A stretch of 64,000 nt of DNA, taken from Acetobacter sp. (GTDB lineage: Bacteria; Pseudomonadota; Alphaproteobacteria; Acetobacterales; Acetobacteraceae). How positions within the stretch are numbered: the first letter of the stretch is position 1; every line of letters begins with the position of its first letter. The notes beneath the pieces are model-generated. The model was given only the letters and a program-made list of their open reading frames with translations. It did no database searches and was not told the DNA's origin. The stretch lies in the NCBI RefSeq assembly GCF_022483985.1, contig NZ_JAKVME010000001.1, positions 496,001 through 560,000 on the forward strand. The letters are read 5' to 3'. A program made the translations under genes and the position numbers. Positions 36,906 through 44,960 of this stretch are shown piece after piece.

Positions 36906-38231
36906 ATGACGATGTCGCCGCGTTTCTCCCGCCGTGATTTTACGAAATTCAGCCTTGCCGCATCTGCGGCGATGCTTGCCGGTGTCAGAGGTGCCGCCGC
37001 CGCACCCAAGGGCGAGCCGATCCGTATCGGCGTGCTGCACTCCCTGTCCGGCACCATGGCCATCAGCGAGACCACGCTGAAAGATGTCATTCTGATGCTG
37101 GTCGAGTTGCAGAATCGTAAAGGTGGCGTGCTGGGACGCCCTCTGGAAGCCGTCGTGGTCGATCCTGCCTCGAACTGGCCGCTCTTCGCCGAGAAAGCCC
37201 GCCAGCTTCTCGCCGTGGACAAGGTGTCCTCCGTGTTCGGCTGCTGGACCAGCGTCTCCCGCAAGTCGGTGCTGCCGGTGTTCGAGGAACTCAACGGCAT
37301 CCTGTTCTATCCAGTGCAGTATGAGGGGCAGGAGTGCAGCCGCAACGTTTTCTACACGGGCGCGGCCCCCAACCAGCAGGCCATTCCAGCGGTTGATTAT
37401 CTGCTCAGCGCCGACGGTGGTGGGGCGAAGCGTTTCGCACTGATCGGCACGGATTACGTCTATCCGCGCACGACAAACCAGATTCTCCAGAATTATCTGA
37501 AATCCAAAGGCATTGCCGACGCCGACATCATGGTGAACTACACGCCGTTCGGTCAGTCCGACTGGCAGACCATCGTGTCGCAGCTCAAGGCATTCGGCTC
37601 GGCAGGCAAGAAAACGGCTGTCGTATCGACCATCAACGGTGACGCCAACGTGCCGTTCTACAAGGAACTGGGCGCGCAGGGCATCACTGCCACGGATATT
37701 CCCGTTATGGCGTTCAGCGTTGGTGAGGAAGAACTGGCCGGTATGGACACCAAGCCGCTCGTCGGTCAGCTCGCGGCATGGAATTACTTCGAGAGCATCG
37801 ACAGCCCTGCCAACAAGTCTTTCATCAAGGAATGGCACGGCTACACGAAGAACCCGAAGCGCACGACCAACGACCCGATGGAAGCCTCCTATATCGGCTT
37901 CAATCTCTGGGTGCAGGCGGTCGAGAAAGTCGGTTCCACCGACCATGACAAGGTCATCGACGCGATGATCGGTCTGAAGCAGGCCAACCTGACGGGTGGC
38001 ACGGCGCAGGTTCTGCCGAACCATCACATCACCAAACCGGTCTATATCGGCGAGATTCAGGATGACGGCCAGTTCAACGTCGTCTGGCAGACGCCGAAGG
38101 AAGTGCCGGGTATGGCGTGGTCGCCTTATGTGGCCGAGACGAAGAATCTGATCGGTGACTGGACCAAGTCCGTCAATTGCGGAAATTACGATACGGTCAA
38201 AAAGGCCTGTCTCGGAGCAAAGCATGGCTGA
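36906..38231 (+). CDS. urtA: urea ABC transporter substrate-binding protein UrtA
   Basis: The 441-residue protein is a periplasmic binding protein of the UrtA/AmiC type that captures urea for the UrtBCDE importer. The mature part starts KGEPIRIGVLHSLSGTMAISE, with GCWTSVSRKSVLPVFEE, GILFYPVQYEGQE and NVFYTGAAPNQQ, all characteristic of UrtA. The leader carries a twin-arginine motif (SRRDFTKFSL), so it is likely exported folded by Tat. I chose ATG 36906 after AGAGG; the open frame continues to 36798 but that part overlaps the divergent kinase gene. urtB overlaps its end by eight bases. It is the first gene of urtABCDE. Confidence 0.95.
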   Translation: MTMSPRFSRRDFTKFSLAASAAMLAGVRGAAAAPKGEPIRIGVLHSLSGTMAISETTLKDVILMLVELQNRKGGVLGRPLEAVVVDPASNWPLFAEKARQLLAVDKVSSVFGCWTSVSRKSVLPVFEELNGILFYPVQYEGQECSRNVFYTGAAPNQQAIPAVDYLLSADGGGAKRFALIGTDYVYPRTTNQILQNYLKSKGIADADIMVNYTPFGQSDWQTIVSQLKAFGSAGKKTAVVSTINGDANVPFYKELGAQGITATDIPVMAFSVGEEELAGMDTKPLVGQLAAWNYFESIDSPANKSFIKEWHGYTKNPKRTTNDPMEASYIGFNLWVQAVEKVGSTDHDKVIDAMIGLKQANLTGGTAQVLPNHHITKPVYIGEIQDDGQFNVVWQTPKEVPGMAWSPYVAETKNLIGDWTKSVNCGNYDTVKKACLGAKHG

Positions 38232-39873
38232 TAGTGCGATGTCGGGTCCGGCGACCCTGTCAGGTCGGAAAATGCGAGGCGGTATCCTCGCCGCTCTCCT
38301 GCTGAGCCTGTTTTTCATCCAGCCCCATAATGCGCGGGCGGATGAAGATGCGTTCGCCGGACTTGCGACAACGCAGTTCAACACCATCGCGTCTTCGGTT
38401 GATCAGATCGCAGAACAGGGAGGGCCACGGGCTCTCCCTGTTCTGCGTGCTCTGGCTGACAGGAAGCTGTTCGCCGCCCGTGAAGGCGACGGTCTGTTCA
38501 TCCGCACCGATAGCGGCTGGGAAGATGCCCGTTCCGGCGGCTCCGTGACCCCGGATGAGGAAACCCTGCGCGTTGTCCGGGTCAATAACCATGTGCGGCT
38601 TGCGGTAGCTGCGGCGGAAGCCGAGCTTGAGCTGGTCTCTGGCACTCCGGCGGAACGGCAGGCTTCGGCGACGCTGTTCTACCAGCGTCATGACCCGGCG
38701 ATGTTGCCCGCCATCGACAAGGCGCTGTCAAAAACCGATGACCCGGCCTTGAAAAACATGCTGCTCAACGCCCGTGCGGCGACGTTGCTCAGTCCCGGTG
38801 CGCCATCGTCTGATGCGCAGGTCCAGCAACAGGCGGTAGACACACTCAGGGCCGCAGGCGGGCTCGATGCGCGCGGTGTTCTGGCTCAGGCTGCGACGTC
38901 GGAGGCGCTGGCCCCCGCGACACGCAAGGCGGCCGAGGCAGCGGTCTCTTCCATCGATTTCAAGCTGCGCCTCTGGGGTTTCGGGCAGGATGCGTTTTAT
39001 GGCCTGAGCCTCGGTTCCGTGTTGCTGCTGGCCGCCATGGGGCTGGCCATCACCTTCGGCGTGATGGGCGTGATCAACATGGCTCACGGCGAGCTGATGA
39101 TGATTGGGGCCTATACCACCTGGCTGACCCAGAAAGCGGTGCTCTCTGTTGCGCCTGCCTTGGGTTCTTTCAGTCTGATTCTTGCGATTCCGGCAGCGTT
39201 TCTGGTCTGTGGCGCACTGGGGATCGTGATCGAGCGCGGGCTGATTCGTTTCCTGTACGGTCGTCCGCTTGAAACATTGCTGGCGACATGGGGACTTTCC
39301 CTCATTCTCCAGCAGGTTATCCGCTCCCTGTTCGGACCGACCAATGTGGCTGTCACAACGCCACCGTGGCTGTCCGGCTCCTTTCATCTGGGTGGGATCG
39401 AAGTCACGATTGATCGTCTCGCTATCATGATCTTTGCAGTCGTGGTCATGGTTGGTCTGACGTTCGTGCTGCGTCGAACGCCTCTCGGTCTGGAAATGCG
39501 GGCTGTCACCCAGAACCGGCGCATGGCCGCACTCATGGGCATCCGCACGGCGCGCGTCGATGCGCTGACCTTCGGCCTCGGGTCCGGCATCGCCGGACTG
39601 GCGGGGGTCGCGGTCAGTCAGATCGATAATGTCAGCCCCAATCTCGGACAGAGCTACATCATCGACAGCTTCCTCGTCGTCGTTTTCGGCGGTGTGGGCA
39701 ACCTGTGGGGCACGCTGGCGGCGGCGGCCACGCTCGGTGTCGGCGGCAAAGCGCTTGAGCCGCTCGTGGGAGCCGTGTCGGGCAAGATACTGCTGCTCGT
39801 CCTTGTCATTCTCTACATTCAGCGTCATCCGCGCGGCATGTTTCCGCTGCGGGGCCGGGGAGTGGAATCGTGA
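38224..39873 (+). CDS. urtB: urea ABC transporter permease UrtB
   Basis: The 549-residue protein has a signal-like first segment and a periplasmic alpha-helical N-terminal region of about 240 residues (residues ~40-260, Ala/Leu-rich, HEAT-like). A LivH-type permease domain of about eight spans follows, with ITFGVMGVINMAHGELMMIGAY and ALMGIRTARVDALTFGLGSGIAG. The long N-terminal part is typical of UrtB and distinguishes it from LivH. The start at ATG 38224 has GGAG upstream and overlaps the urtA stop by eight bases. A near-perfect 17-bp hairpin lies inside the coding sequence at 38410-38446. urtC overlaps the 3' end by four bases. Confidence 0.93.
   Translation: MADSAMSGPATLSGRKMRGGILAALLLSLFFIQPHNARADEDAFAGLATTQFNTIASSVDQIAEQGGPRALPVLRALADRKLFAAREGDGLFIRTDSGWEDARSGGSVTPDEETLRVVRVNNHVRLAVAAAEAELELVSGTPAERQASATLFYQRHDPAMLPAIDKALSKTDDPALKNMLLNARAATLLSPGAPSSDAQVQQQAVDTLRAAGGLDARGVLAQAATSEALAPATRKAAEAAVSSIDFKLRLWGFGQDAFYGLSLGSVLLLAAMGLAITFGVMGVINMAHGELMMIGAYTTWLTQKAVLSVAPALGSFSLILAIPAAFLVCGALGIVIERGLIRFLYGRPLETLLATWGLSLILQQVIRSLFGPTNVAVTTPPWLSGSFHLGGIEVTIDRLAIMIFAVVVMVGLTFVLRRTPLGLEMRAVTQNRRMAALMGIRTARVDALTFGLGSGIAGLAGVAVSQIDNVSPNLGQSYIIDSFLVVVFGGVGNLWGTLAAAATLGVGGKALEPLVGAVSGKILLLVLVILYIQRHPRGMFPLRGRGVES
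38410..38446 (+). other. strong intragenic hairpin in urtB
   Basis: GCAGAACAGGGAG (38410-38422) pairs perfectly with CTCCCTGTTCTGC (38434-38446). Inside it a G-T pair and GCC/GGC extend the stem to 17 bp around a three-base loop. It lies about 185 bases into urtB, within the coding sequence for the periplasmic region. It could reduce transcription or protect mRNA so that UrtA is made in excess over the membrane subunits. Confidence 0.6.
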
Positions 39874-40994
39874 ACGCATCCCTCTCATTTCGTGGCGCAT
39901 CCGTCACGGCGGTCATTGTCGTGTTGCTGACCGGTCTGCTGGCGGTGGGCAGTCTGCTGCCAGCGTCCAGCCCGGTGCAGGTGTCGCCATTCGTCATGAC
40001 CCTTGCGGGCAAGTATCTGGCCTACGCCATGCTGGCGCTTGCTGTTGATCTGGTCTGGGGTTTTGCCGGAATCCTCACGCTCGGGCATGCAGCCTTCTTC
40101 GCGCTCGGCGGGTATGCGATGGGCATGTATCTTGTGCGCGAAATCGGCGCACGGGGCGTCTATGGCAATGCGGATCTGCCGGATTTCATGGTCTTCCTGT
40201 CATGGAAAAGCCTGCCCTGGTACTGGTGGGGTTCCGACCACTTTCCGGTGGCGCTGGCTCTCATGCTGGTTGTGCCTGCGGCTCTGGCCGGACTGTTCGG
40301 CTGGCTGGCGTTCCGCTCCCGCGTGTCGGGCGTTTATCTCTCGATCATCACACAGGCGCTGACTTATGCGCTGATGCTGGCCTTCTTCCAGAACGGTTTC
40401 GGCTTTGGCGGCAATAATGGTCTGACCGATTTCAAGGATATTCTCGGTTTCGATCTGCACAGCCCTCACACCCGCGCCGGGATGCTGTTCATCAGCGGTC
40501 TTATCCTTGCAGCGGCGTTGCTGGCGGCACGATATGTGGTTGGCGGCCGTTTCGGAAGTCTGCTGATTGCCGTGCGTGATGCTGAAAGTCGCACCCGGTT
40601 TCTTGGCTATCGTCCGGAACAGGTCAAGCTGCTGGTCTGGGTGTTCTCCGCTGTCATCGCGGCGATTGGGGGGGCGCTCTATGTCATTCAGGTTGGCATC
40701 ATCAATCCCGGCGAATTCGCGCCCGCCAACTCCATCGAAGCCGTGATCTGGGTCGCGGTCGGTGGACGTGGCACGCTGTCTGGTGCTGTCGTGGGAGCGA
40801 TCCTCGTCAATCTGGGCAAGACGCTGTTTACGGCGTGGCTACCGGAAATGTGGCTCTACGGTCTTGGCGCGCTGTTCATGGCGACGACCCTGTTTCTTCC
40901 GCAGGGGTTGATGGGTCTCATGCGTCACATACCGAAGAAACGTCCTTCCGAAGTAACGCCTGAAGTGACAAACCCGGAAGGAGGAGAGGCATGA
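39870..40994 (+). CDS. urtC: urea ABC transporter permease UrtC
   Basis: The 374-residue protein is the LivM-type permease of the urea importer. It shows about ten membrane segments with YAMLALAVDLVWGFAGILTLGHAAFFALGGYAMGMYL and, near the end, EAVIWVAVGGRGTLSGAVVGA. It starts with GTG (39870), overlapping the urtB stop by four bases, and its own stop overlaps the urtD start by four bases. This chain of overlaps indicates a single coupled transcript and stoichiometric synthesis with UrtB and UrtD. Confidence 0.94.
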   Translation: MNASLSFRGASVTAVIVVLLTGLLAVGSLLPASSPVQVSPFVMTLAGKYLAYAMLALAVDLVWGFAGILTLGHAAFFALGGYAMGMYLVREIGARGVYGNADLPDFMVFLSWKSLPWYWWGSDHFPVALALMLVVPAALAGLFGWLAFRSRVSGVYLSIITQALTYALMLAFFQNGFGFGGNNGLTDFKDILGFDLHSPHTRAGMLFISGLILAAALLAARYVVGGRFGSLLIAVRDAESRTRFLGYRPEQVKLLVWVFSAVIAAIGGALYVIQVGIINPGEFAPANSIEAVIWVAVGGRGTLSGAVVGAILVNLGKTLFTAWLPEMWLYGLGALFMATTLFLPQGLMGLMRHIPKKRPSEVTPEVTNPEGGEA

Positions 40995-41731
40995 GCGCCG
41001 GAACCCTGCTTGAGCTGAGTCATGTTTCCGTCACGTTTGATGGTTTCCGGGCGATCAACGATCTGTCCCTGTCGCTGGCCCCCGGTGAAATGCGGGCTAT
41101 TGTTGGACCGAACGGCGCGGGCAAGACCACGATGATGGATATCATCACCGGCAAGACGCGCCCTGATACAGGTGTTGTCCGGTTCCGTGAGCATGACCTG
41201 ACCAAGCTGGATGAACCCGCCATCGCCCGCATGGGGATTGGCCGGAAGTTCCAGAAACCGACGGTGTTCGAGGAGCTGACTGTCCGCGATAACCTGTTGC
41301 TGTCCCTGAAAGGGTTGCGTTCGCCGTTCAGTCTGCTTTTTGCCCGAGAAACGGCGGAAGAGACGGCCCGGATAGACGGTCTTCTGGGCACGATCCGTCT
41401 CGGGCGCGAGGCGTTGCGGCAGGCGGGCGGGCTCAGTCACGGCCAGAAGCAGTGGCTGGAAATCGGGATGCTGCTTGGGCAGGAGCCAGATCTTCTGCTG
41501 GTCGATGAACCTGTGGCGGGCATGACGGATGCGGAGACAATGGAGACGGCTGACCTCCTGCGCGAGATCAACCGGACCCGCAGCGTGGTTGTCGTGGAGC
41601 ATGACATGGAGTTCGTGCGGGCGCTGGATGTTAAAGTCACGGTGCTGCACGAAGGGTCTGTGCTGGCAGAAGGCGCGCTGGATCAGGTGAGTAATGATCC
41701 ACGTGTGATTGAAGTGTATCTCGGACGCTGA
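40991..41731 (+). CDS. urtD: urea ABC transporter ATPase UrtD
   Basis: The 246-residue protein is a LivG-type ABC ATPase: Walker A GPNGAGKTTMMD, the Q-loop region GRKFQKPTVFEELTV, signature LSHGQKQWLEIGM, Walker B LLLVDEPVAGM and switch His in VEHDMEFV. The signature is LSHGQ, as is usual in UrtD, where other ABC ATPases have LSGGQ. With UrtE it powers urea import through UrtBC. Its start overlaps urtC by four bases. Confidence 0.94.
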   Translation: MSAGTLLELSHVSVTFDGFRAINDLSLSLAPGEMRAIVGPNGAGKTTMMDIITGKTRPDTGVVRFREHDLTKLDEPAIARMGIGRKFQKPTVFEELTVRDNLLLSLKGLRSPFSLLFARETAEETARIDGLLGTIRLGREALRQAGGLSHGQKQWLEIGMLLGQEPDLLLVDEPVAGMTDAETMETADLLREINRTRSVVVVEHDMEFVRALDVKVTVLHEGSVLAEGALDQVSNDPRVIEVYLGR

Positions 41732-41743
41732 GGAAACAGACAG

Positions 41744-42439
41744 ATGCTCGACGTTCAGGACATTCAGCTTCATTACGGCGCGGCGCTGGCTCTGCGCGGT
41801 GTTTCTCTTTCAGCCCGCGCCGGAGCCGTGACCTGTCTGCTGGGGCGCAACGGTGTTGGCAAAACCAGCGTTCTGCGCGCCGTCACGGGAATGCACGCCG
41901 TCTCGTCCGGCAAGATCATGTGGGAAGGCGAGGACATCACGCGTCTGCCTGCCTACGAGCGGGCGCGGCGCGGGATTGCTACGGTGCCGCAGGGGCGCGA
42001 CATTTTTCCGCTGCTGACGGTGAAGGAAAATCTGGAGACCGGTTTTGGTCTTCTGCCGCGCGGTCAGAGAAAGATATCTGACGAGATTTATGATCTCTTT
42101 CCCATTCTGTCGAAAATGCGTGATCGTCGGGGGGGCGACCTGTCAGGTGGTCAGCAGCAGCAGCTTGCCATCGGTCGGGCGCTGGTCATTCGCCCGCGTC
42201 TGCTGGTGCTGGATGAGCCGACGGAGGGGATACAGCCGAGCATCATCAAGGATATCGGCTCAGTCATCGACATGCTGCGGGATCGCGGCGATATGGCGAT
42301 TCTGCTGGTCGAACAGTATTTCGATTTTGCCTATGAACTGGCGCAGGACGTGGTTGTTCTGGACCGAGGCAAGGTTGTCGCCAGTGGCGCGGTGGAGACG
42401 CTGGAGGCAGAGGATATTCGCGGGTTGGTGGCGATCTGA
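41744..42439 (+). CDS. urtE: urea ABC transporter ATPase UrtE
   Basis: The 231-residue protein is the LivF-type second ATPase of the urea importer: Walker A LGRNGVGKTSVLRAV, TVPQGRDIFPLLTVKENL, signature DLSGGQQQQLAIGRAL, Walker B LLVLDEPTEGIQPSII and the switch region LVEQYFDFA. VPQGRDIFP is characteristic of UrtE. AGGAAACAGACAG precedes the start, 12 bases after urtD. It ends the urt operon; a hairpin follows the stop. Confidence 0.94.
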   Translation: MLDVQDIQLHYGAALALRGVSLSARAGAVTCLLGRNGVGKTSVLRAVTGMHAVSSGKIMWEGEDITRLPAYERARRGIATVPQGRDIFPLLTVKENLETGFGLLPRGQRKISDEIYDLFPILSKMRDRRGGDLSGGQQQQLAIGRALVIRPRLLVLDEPTEGIQPSIIKDIGSVIDMLRDRGDMAILLVEQYFDFAYELAQDVVVLDRGKVVASGAVETLEAEDIRGLVAI

Positions 42440-42449
42440 GACTGATGGC

Positions 42450-42479
42450 AGGTTTTTTGTTTTCGAGCACGAAAAACCT
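42450..42479 (+). terminator. hairpin downstream of urtE
   Basis: AGGTTTTT (42450-42457) can pair with AAAAACCT (42472-42479), and TTTTCG/CGAAAA pairs inside it around AGCA. It is placed just after urtE and could end the urt transcript. The following bases CTTGCTTTC are only mildly U-rich. Confidence 0.45.
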
Positions 42480-42565
42480 TGCTTTCTGAGGGCCGCATAA
42501 ACAGATTGGTAACTGTTTTCGGGCCACGAAACGAGAGACAGATTTTCCTGACGGAGGGTTTGGTG

Positions 42566-43153
42566 ATGCGTTTCTTCAGACAGTCTTTTCCGGGCAGGCT
42601 TGCAGCGGGTGTTCTTGTCGCGGGCATGGCAGCGGTCTCCCTCTCTCCTCATGCGCGGGCGCAGGAACTGATCCGCGTGGTGGATGCTCAGGGGCATCAG
42701 GTTGGCCTGCTCATCCGGGCTCCGGCTGCTTCGCGACCCGCCGGTCTCGTTCCCATGCAGTCCGTTTTTGAAACGATGGACCGTATGATGGCGCAGCAGA
42801 TGGCGATGATGCGGCAGGCTCAGCAGAACATGCAGGAGATTGCCGGGCATACTCTCGCCACAGCGCCGGTCGAGCGCGGGGCTTCCTACCAGTCCATCAC
42901 CAGCATGAGCTGGGGCAGGGATGGTGCGACCTGTTCGCAGACAGTGACGGTGAGCCAGAACGGGCAGGCCGCTCCGGTGGTGCATGTTTCAGACATGGCG
43001 GGCAAGGCAGGATGTATGCAGGGAGGAGCGGCTTCTTCCACGCCTGATGCGACGCCCGCTGTGCCACAGATCGTCCATCATTCTGATCTGGTTCCGGCGG
43101 TGGATACCGACAGCGTTGAAGGCGAGACGAAAAGCACGTCGAGCCATATGTGA
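42566..43153 (+). CDS. secreted hypothetical protein with Met/Gln-rich segment
   Basis: I do not recognise a family. The 195-residue protein begins MRFFRQSFPGRLAAGVLVAGM with a signal peptide ending near HARAQ (residue ~34). It then has VVDAQGHQVGLLIRAP and a helix with eight Met within about 25 residues (VFETMDRMMAQQMAMMRQAQQ), a middle strand-rich part with two Cys that could pair, and a Ser/Thr/Asp-rich tail. The ATG at 42566 is preceded by GGAGGG; the frame is open to 42479. It follows the urt operon, but the intervening hairpin and the 126-base gap make cotranscription uncertain. The Met-rich helix hints at metal contact, without proof. Confidence 0.65.
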   Translation: MRFFRQSFPGRLAAGVLVAGMAAVSLSPHARAQELIRVVDAQGHQVGLLIRAPAASRPAGLVPMQSVFETMDRMMAQQMAMMRQAQQNMQEIAGHTLATAPVERGASYQSITSMSWGRDGATCSQTVTVSQNGQAAPVVHVSDMAGKAGCMQGGAASSTPDATPAVPQIVHHSDLVPAVDTDSVEGETKSTSSHM

Positions 43154-43161
43154 CGTACGGC

Positions 43162-43191
43162 CACTACAGGTCGGATTTACTGCCTGTAGTG
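43162..43191. terminator. bidirectional hairpin between hypothetical gene and PACE gene
   Basis: CACTACAGG (43162-43170) pairs with CCTGTAGTG (43183-43191) across a 12-base loop, between two convergent genes. No clear U tract follows on either strand. Confidence 0.5.
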
Positions 43192-43213
43192 ACTGTTACC
43201 GGTAATTCTACTC

Positions 43214-43696
43214 CTACTCCGCTGGTATGGTCCGGGAGGAGGTCGTCGTAACAGCGCCGACCGGAAAGATTGAATCGTAGGCGATGTTGAAGACAAAGGC
43301 ATAGACCAGATAAAACAGCGCGATCGACATGCTGAGCGAAAAAGCCTGCATGAGCGAAATACCGAGATAAAGCGCAATTGCCGGCAGCAGGACGACCTGT
43401 AGCCCCGCTTCAAACAGCAGCGTATGCCACAACCTTATGCTGATGCTCTTGCTGGCCGAGCCGGTCAGACGAAGCATGATGCGATCGAAAAACAGATTAT
43501 ACAGGTAGTTCCACACCGTCGCTGTCATGGCGCTGCCGACACCAATGGCTCCCATGTCTGACGCCTGCACGCCAAACAGCAGGCTGCCGCATGGTATGAC
43601 AATGGCCAGTGCGACACATTCGAACAGCAAGGCATGCCTTAGACGGTCGGCGCCTGAACGAAGGGCCGGAGAGGGGTGAGTGGATTCGGTTGACAT
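43214..43696 (-). CDS. PACE-family multidrug efflux transporter (AceI-like)
   Basis: The 160-residue protein has two bacterial transmembrane pair repeats, each of two spans. The repeats open with LRHALLFECVALAIVIP and LWHTLLFEAGLQVVLLP, and each contains the conserved F-E pair. The second spans include ATVWNYLYNLFFDR and FYLVYAFVFNIAYD. This is the PACE family, proton-driven exporters of chlorhexidine and related biocides or, physiologically, short diamines. It is divergent from a LysR regulator, as aceI is from aceR in Acinetobacter. Its position inside the urea block may be coincidental, or may reflect diamine traffic linked to the agmatinase. Confidence 0.88.
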   Translation of the reverse strand: MSTESTHPSPALRSGADRLRHALLFECVALAIVIPCGSLLFGVQASDMGAIGVGSAMTATVWNYLYNLFFDRIMLRLTGSASKSISIRLWHTLLFEAGLQVVLLPAIALYLGISLMQAFSLSMSIALFYLVYAFVFNIAYDSIFPVGAVTTTSSRTIPAE

Positions 43697-43761
43697 GAGC
43701 GCAACCTACCTAGATTTTTAGATGGGAAAAGTTGGAACCTATCTGTTTTTAAGATGGATCA

Positions 43762-44661
43762 ATGAGCGTATCTTTTGATCAGCTACAGGCCTTTGCAGAC
43801 ACCGTGGCTGCCGGGTCATTTTCTGCCGCCGCCCGGAGAACAGGCAAGGCGCAGTCAGCGATCAGCACGCATGTCAGCAATCTGGAGGATGACCTCGGTG
43901 TCCTGCTGTTCAGCCGGGAGGGACGTGTGCCCGTTCTGACACCGGCCGGTCAGAGGTTGCTTGAGGAAGTGCGGGTTGTCCTGGATCGACGTGAGCATCT
44001 TGTCGGGGTAGCGCGATCGCTGGAAGAGGGCGTCGAAAACCGGCTTGTCGTCGCTATTGACGAACTTTATCCAGAAAACGCGCTTGGGCCCGTCTTTCAG
44101 GATTTTGCAGCCCGGTTTCCGCATGTTGAACTGGAACTGCTGCTCCCTCTTATGGAAGATGTCGGCCATATGGTGCAGGCCGGGACGGCAGATCTCGGCG
44201 TGATGTGGCAACAGACCACTCCTCCGGTCGATCTTGCCTTTCGGACAATAGGACGAGTGCCGCTGAGGCTGGTTTGTGGCCGTGACCACCCTTTGGCTGC
44301 GCAGCCTGTGGCTTGGGAAGAACTCAAGCGTTATCGCCAGATTCTGGTTGCATCCCGCGGCAAGAAACAGGAGAGGGAGAGTTTGCGCATTGCGGCTGAA
44401 GTCTGGTGGGTTGAGAGCAACTGGGTCATTCTGGAAATGGTCAAGCATGGTGTCGGCTGGGCTTTTATTTCAGATCATGTGCTCGCATCCTCACCGGCGG
44501 TGTCCCATATTGTCGTGCCGGAACTGCTGTTTGATGCCGGTCATCATCAGGTTCCTCTTTCGATCGTATGGCATAAGAAAAAGGTGCATGGACCAGCCGC
44601 CCTCTGGTTGCGCGAAAGAATATGTCAGGAAAAAAGTGTTTTTATTGTCTCTGATGGGTAG
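43762..44661 (+). CDS. LysR-family regulator divergent from PACE gene
   Basis: The 299-residue protein has an N-terminal helix-turn-helix (FADTVAAGSFSAAARRTGKAQSAISTHVSNLEDDLGVLLFSR) and a C-terminal effector-binding domain. It lies 65 bases from the start of the PACE gene on the opposite strand, matching the known aceR-aceI layout, and is the probable regulator of that pump. The effector is unknown. Confidence 0.88.
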   Translation: MSVSFDQLQAFADTVAAGSFSAAARRTGKAQSAISTHVSNLEDDLGVLLFSREGRVPVLTPAGQRLLEEVRVVLDRREHLVGVARSLEEGVENRLVVAIDELYPENALGPVFQDFAARFPHVELELLLPLMEDVGHMVQAGTADLGVMWQQTTPPVDLAFRTIGRVPLRLVCGRDHPLAAQPVAWEELKRYRQILVASRGKKQERESLRIAAEVWWVESNWVILEMVKHGVGWAFISDHVLASSPAVSHIVVPELLFDAGHHQVPLSIVWHKKKVHGPAALWLRERICQEKSVFIVSDG

Positions 44662-44960
44662 GGTCTGTATTTTTATTTTTGGATAATTATGAAGTATATT
44701 TCTTTTTATTCTATTCTGTAGTGCGGTCTGTCTATTGCGTATTTTCAGGACTGACGTGGGTGAAAAACAGTCATTTCTGATTTCGATATTTTTATAAAAT
44801 ATTCCTCACGATTTAGTTTGCCCTTGAATGTTTCCCGGCTGTTTCTCTGATTTGCGAAGGTCTTACATATAGGTAATTTTACGCATACCTCCCATACGAT
44901 ACGTTGCCGTAACGTAATCAGAACGCCGGGTGATGGCTGTGGTCACAAGAGGGGGTGTTC
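44662..44960. other. AT-rich intergenic region upstream of porin
   Basis: About 300 bases without a gene. The first part is AT-rich and shows no clear terminator for the LysR gene. The part nearest the porin should carry its promoter and includes the inverted repeat at 44900-44916. Confidence 0.45.
44900..44916. promoter_or_regulatory. inverted repeat upstream of porin gene
   Basis: TACGTT, five bases GCCGT, AACGTA: a 6-5-6 inverted repeat 45 bases before the porin start. Its half-site resembles the TACGCA half-site of the urtA/kinase palindrome and the TACGTA upstream of ureD (52013-52018). Shared regulation is a guess. Confidence 0.35.

Noticed and set aside
36834..38387. 517-codon minus-strand frame across urtA
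   Set aside because: Antisense to a clear urtA gene in GC-rich DNA; low-complexity translation and no ribosome binding site.
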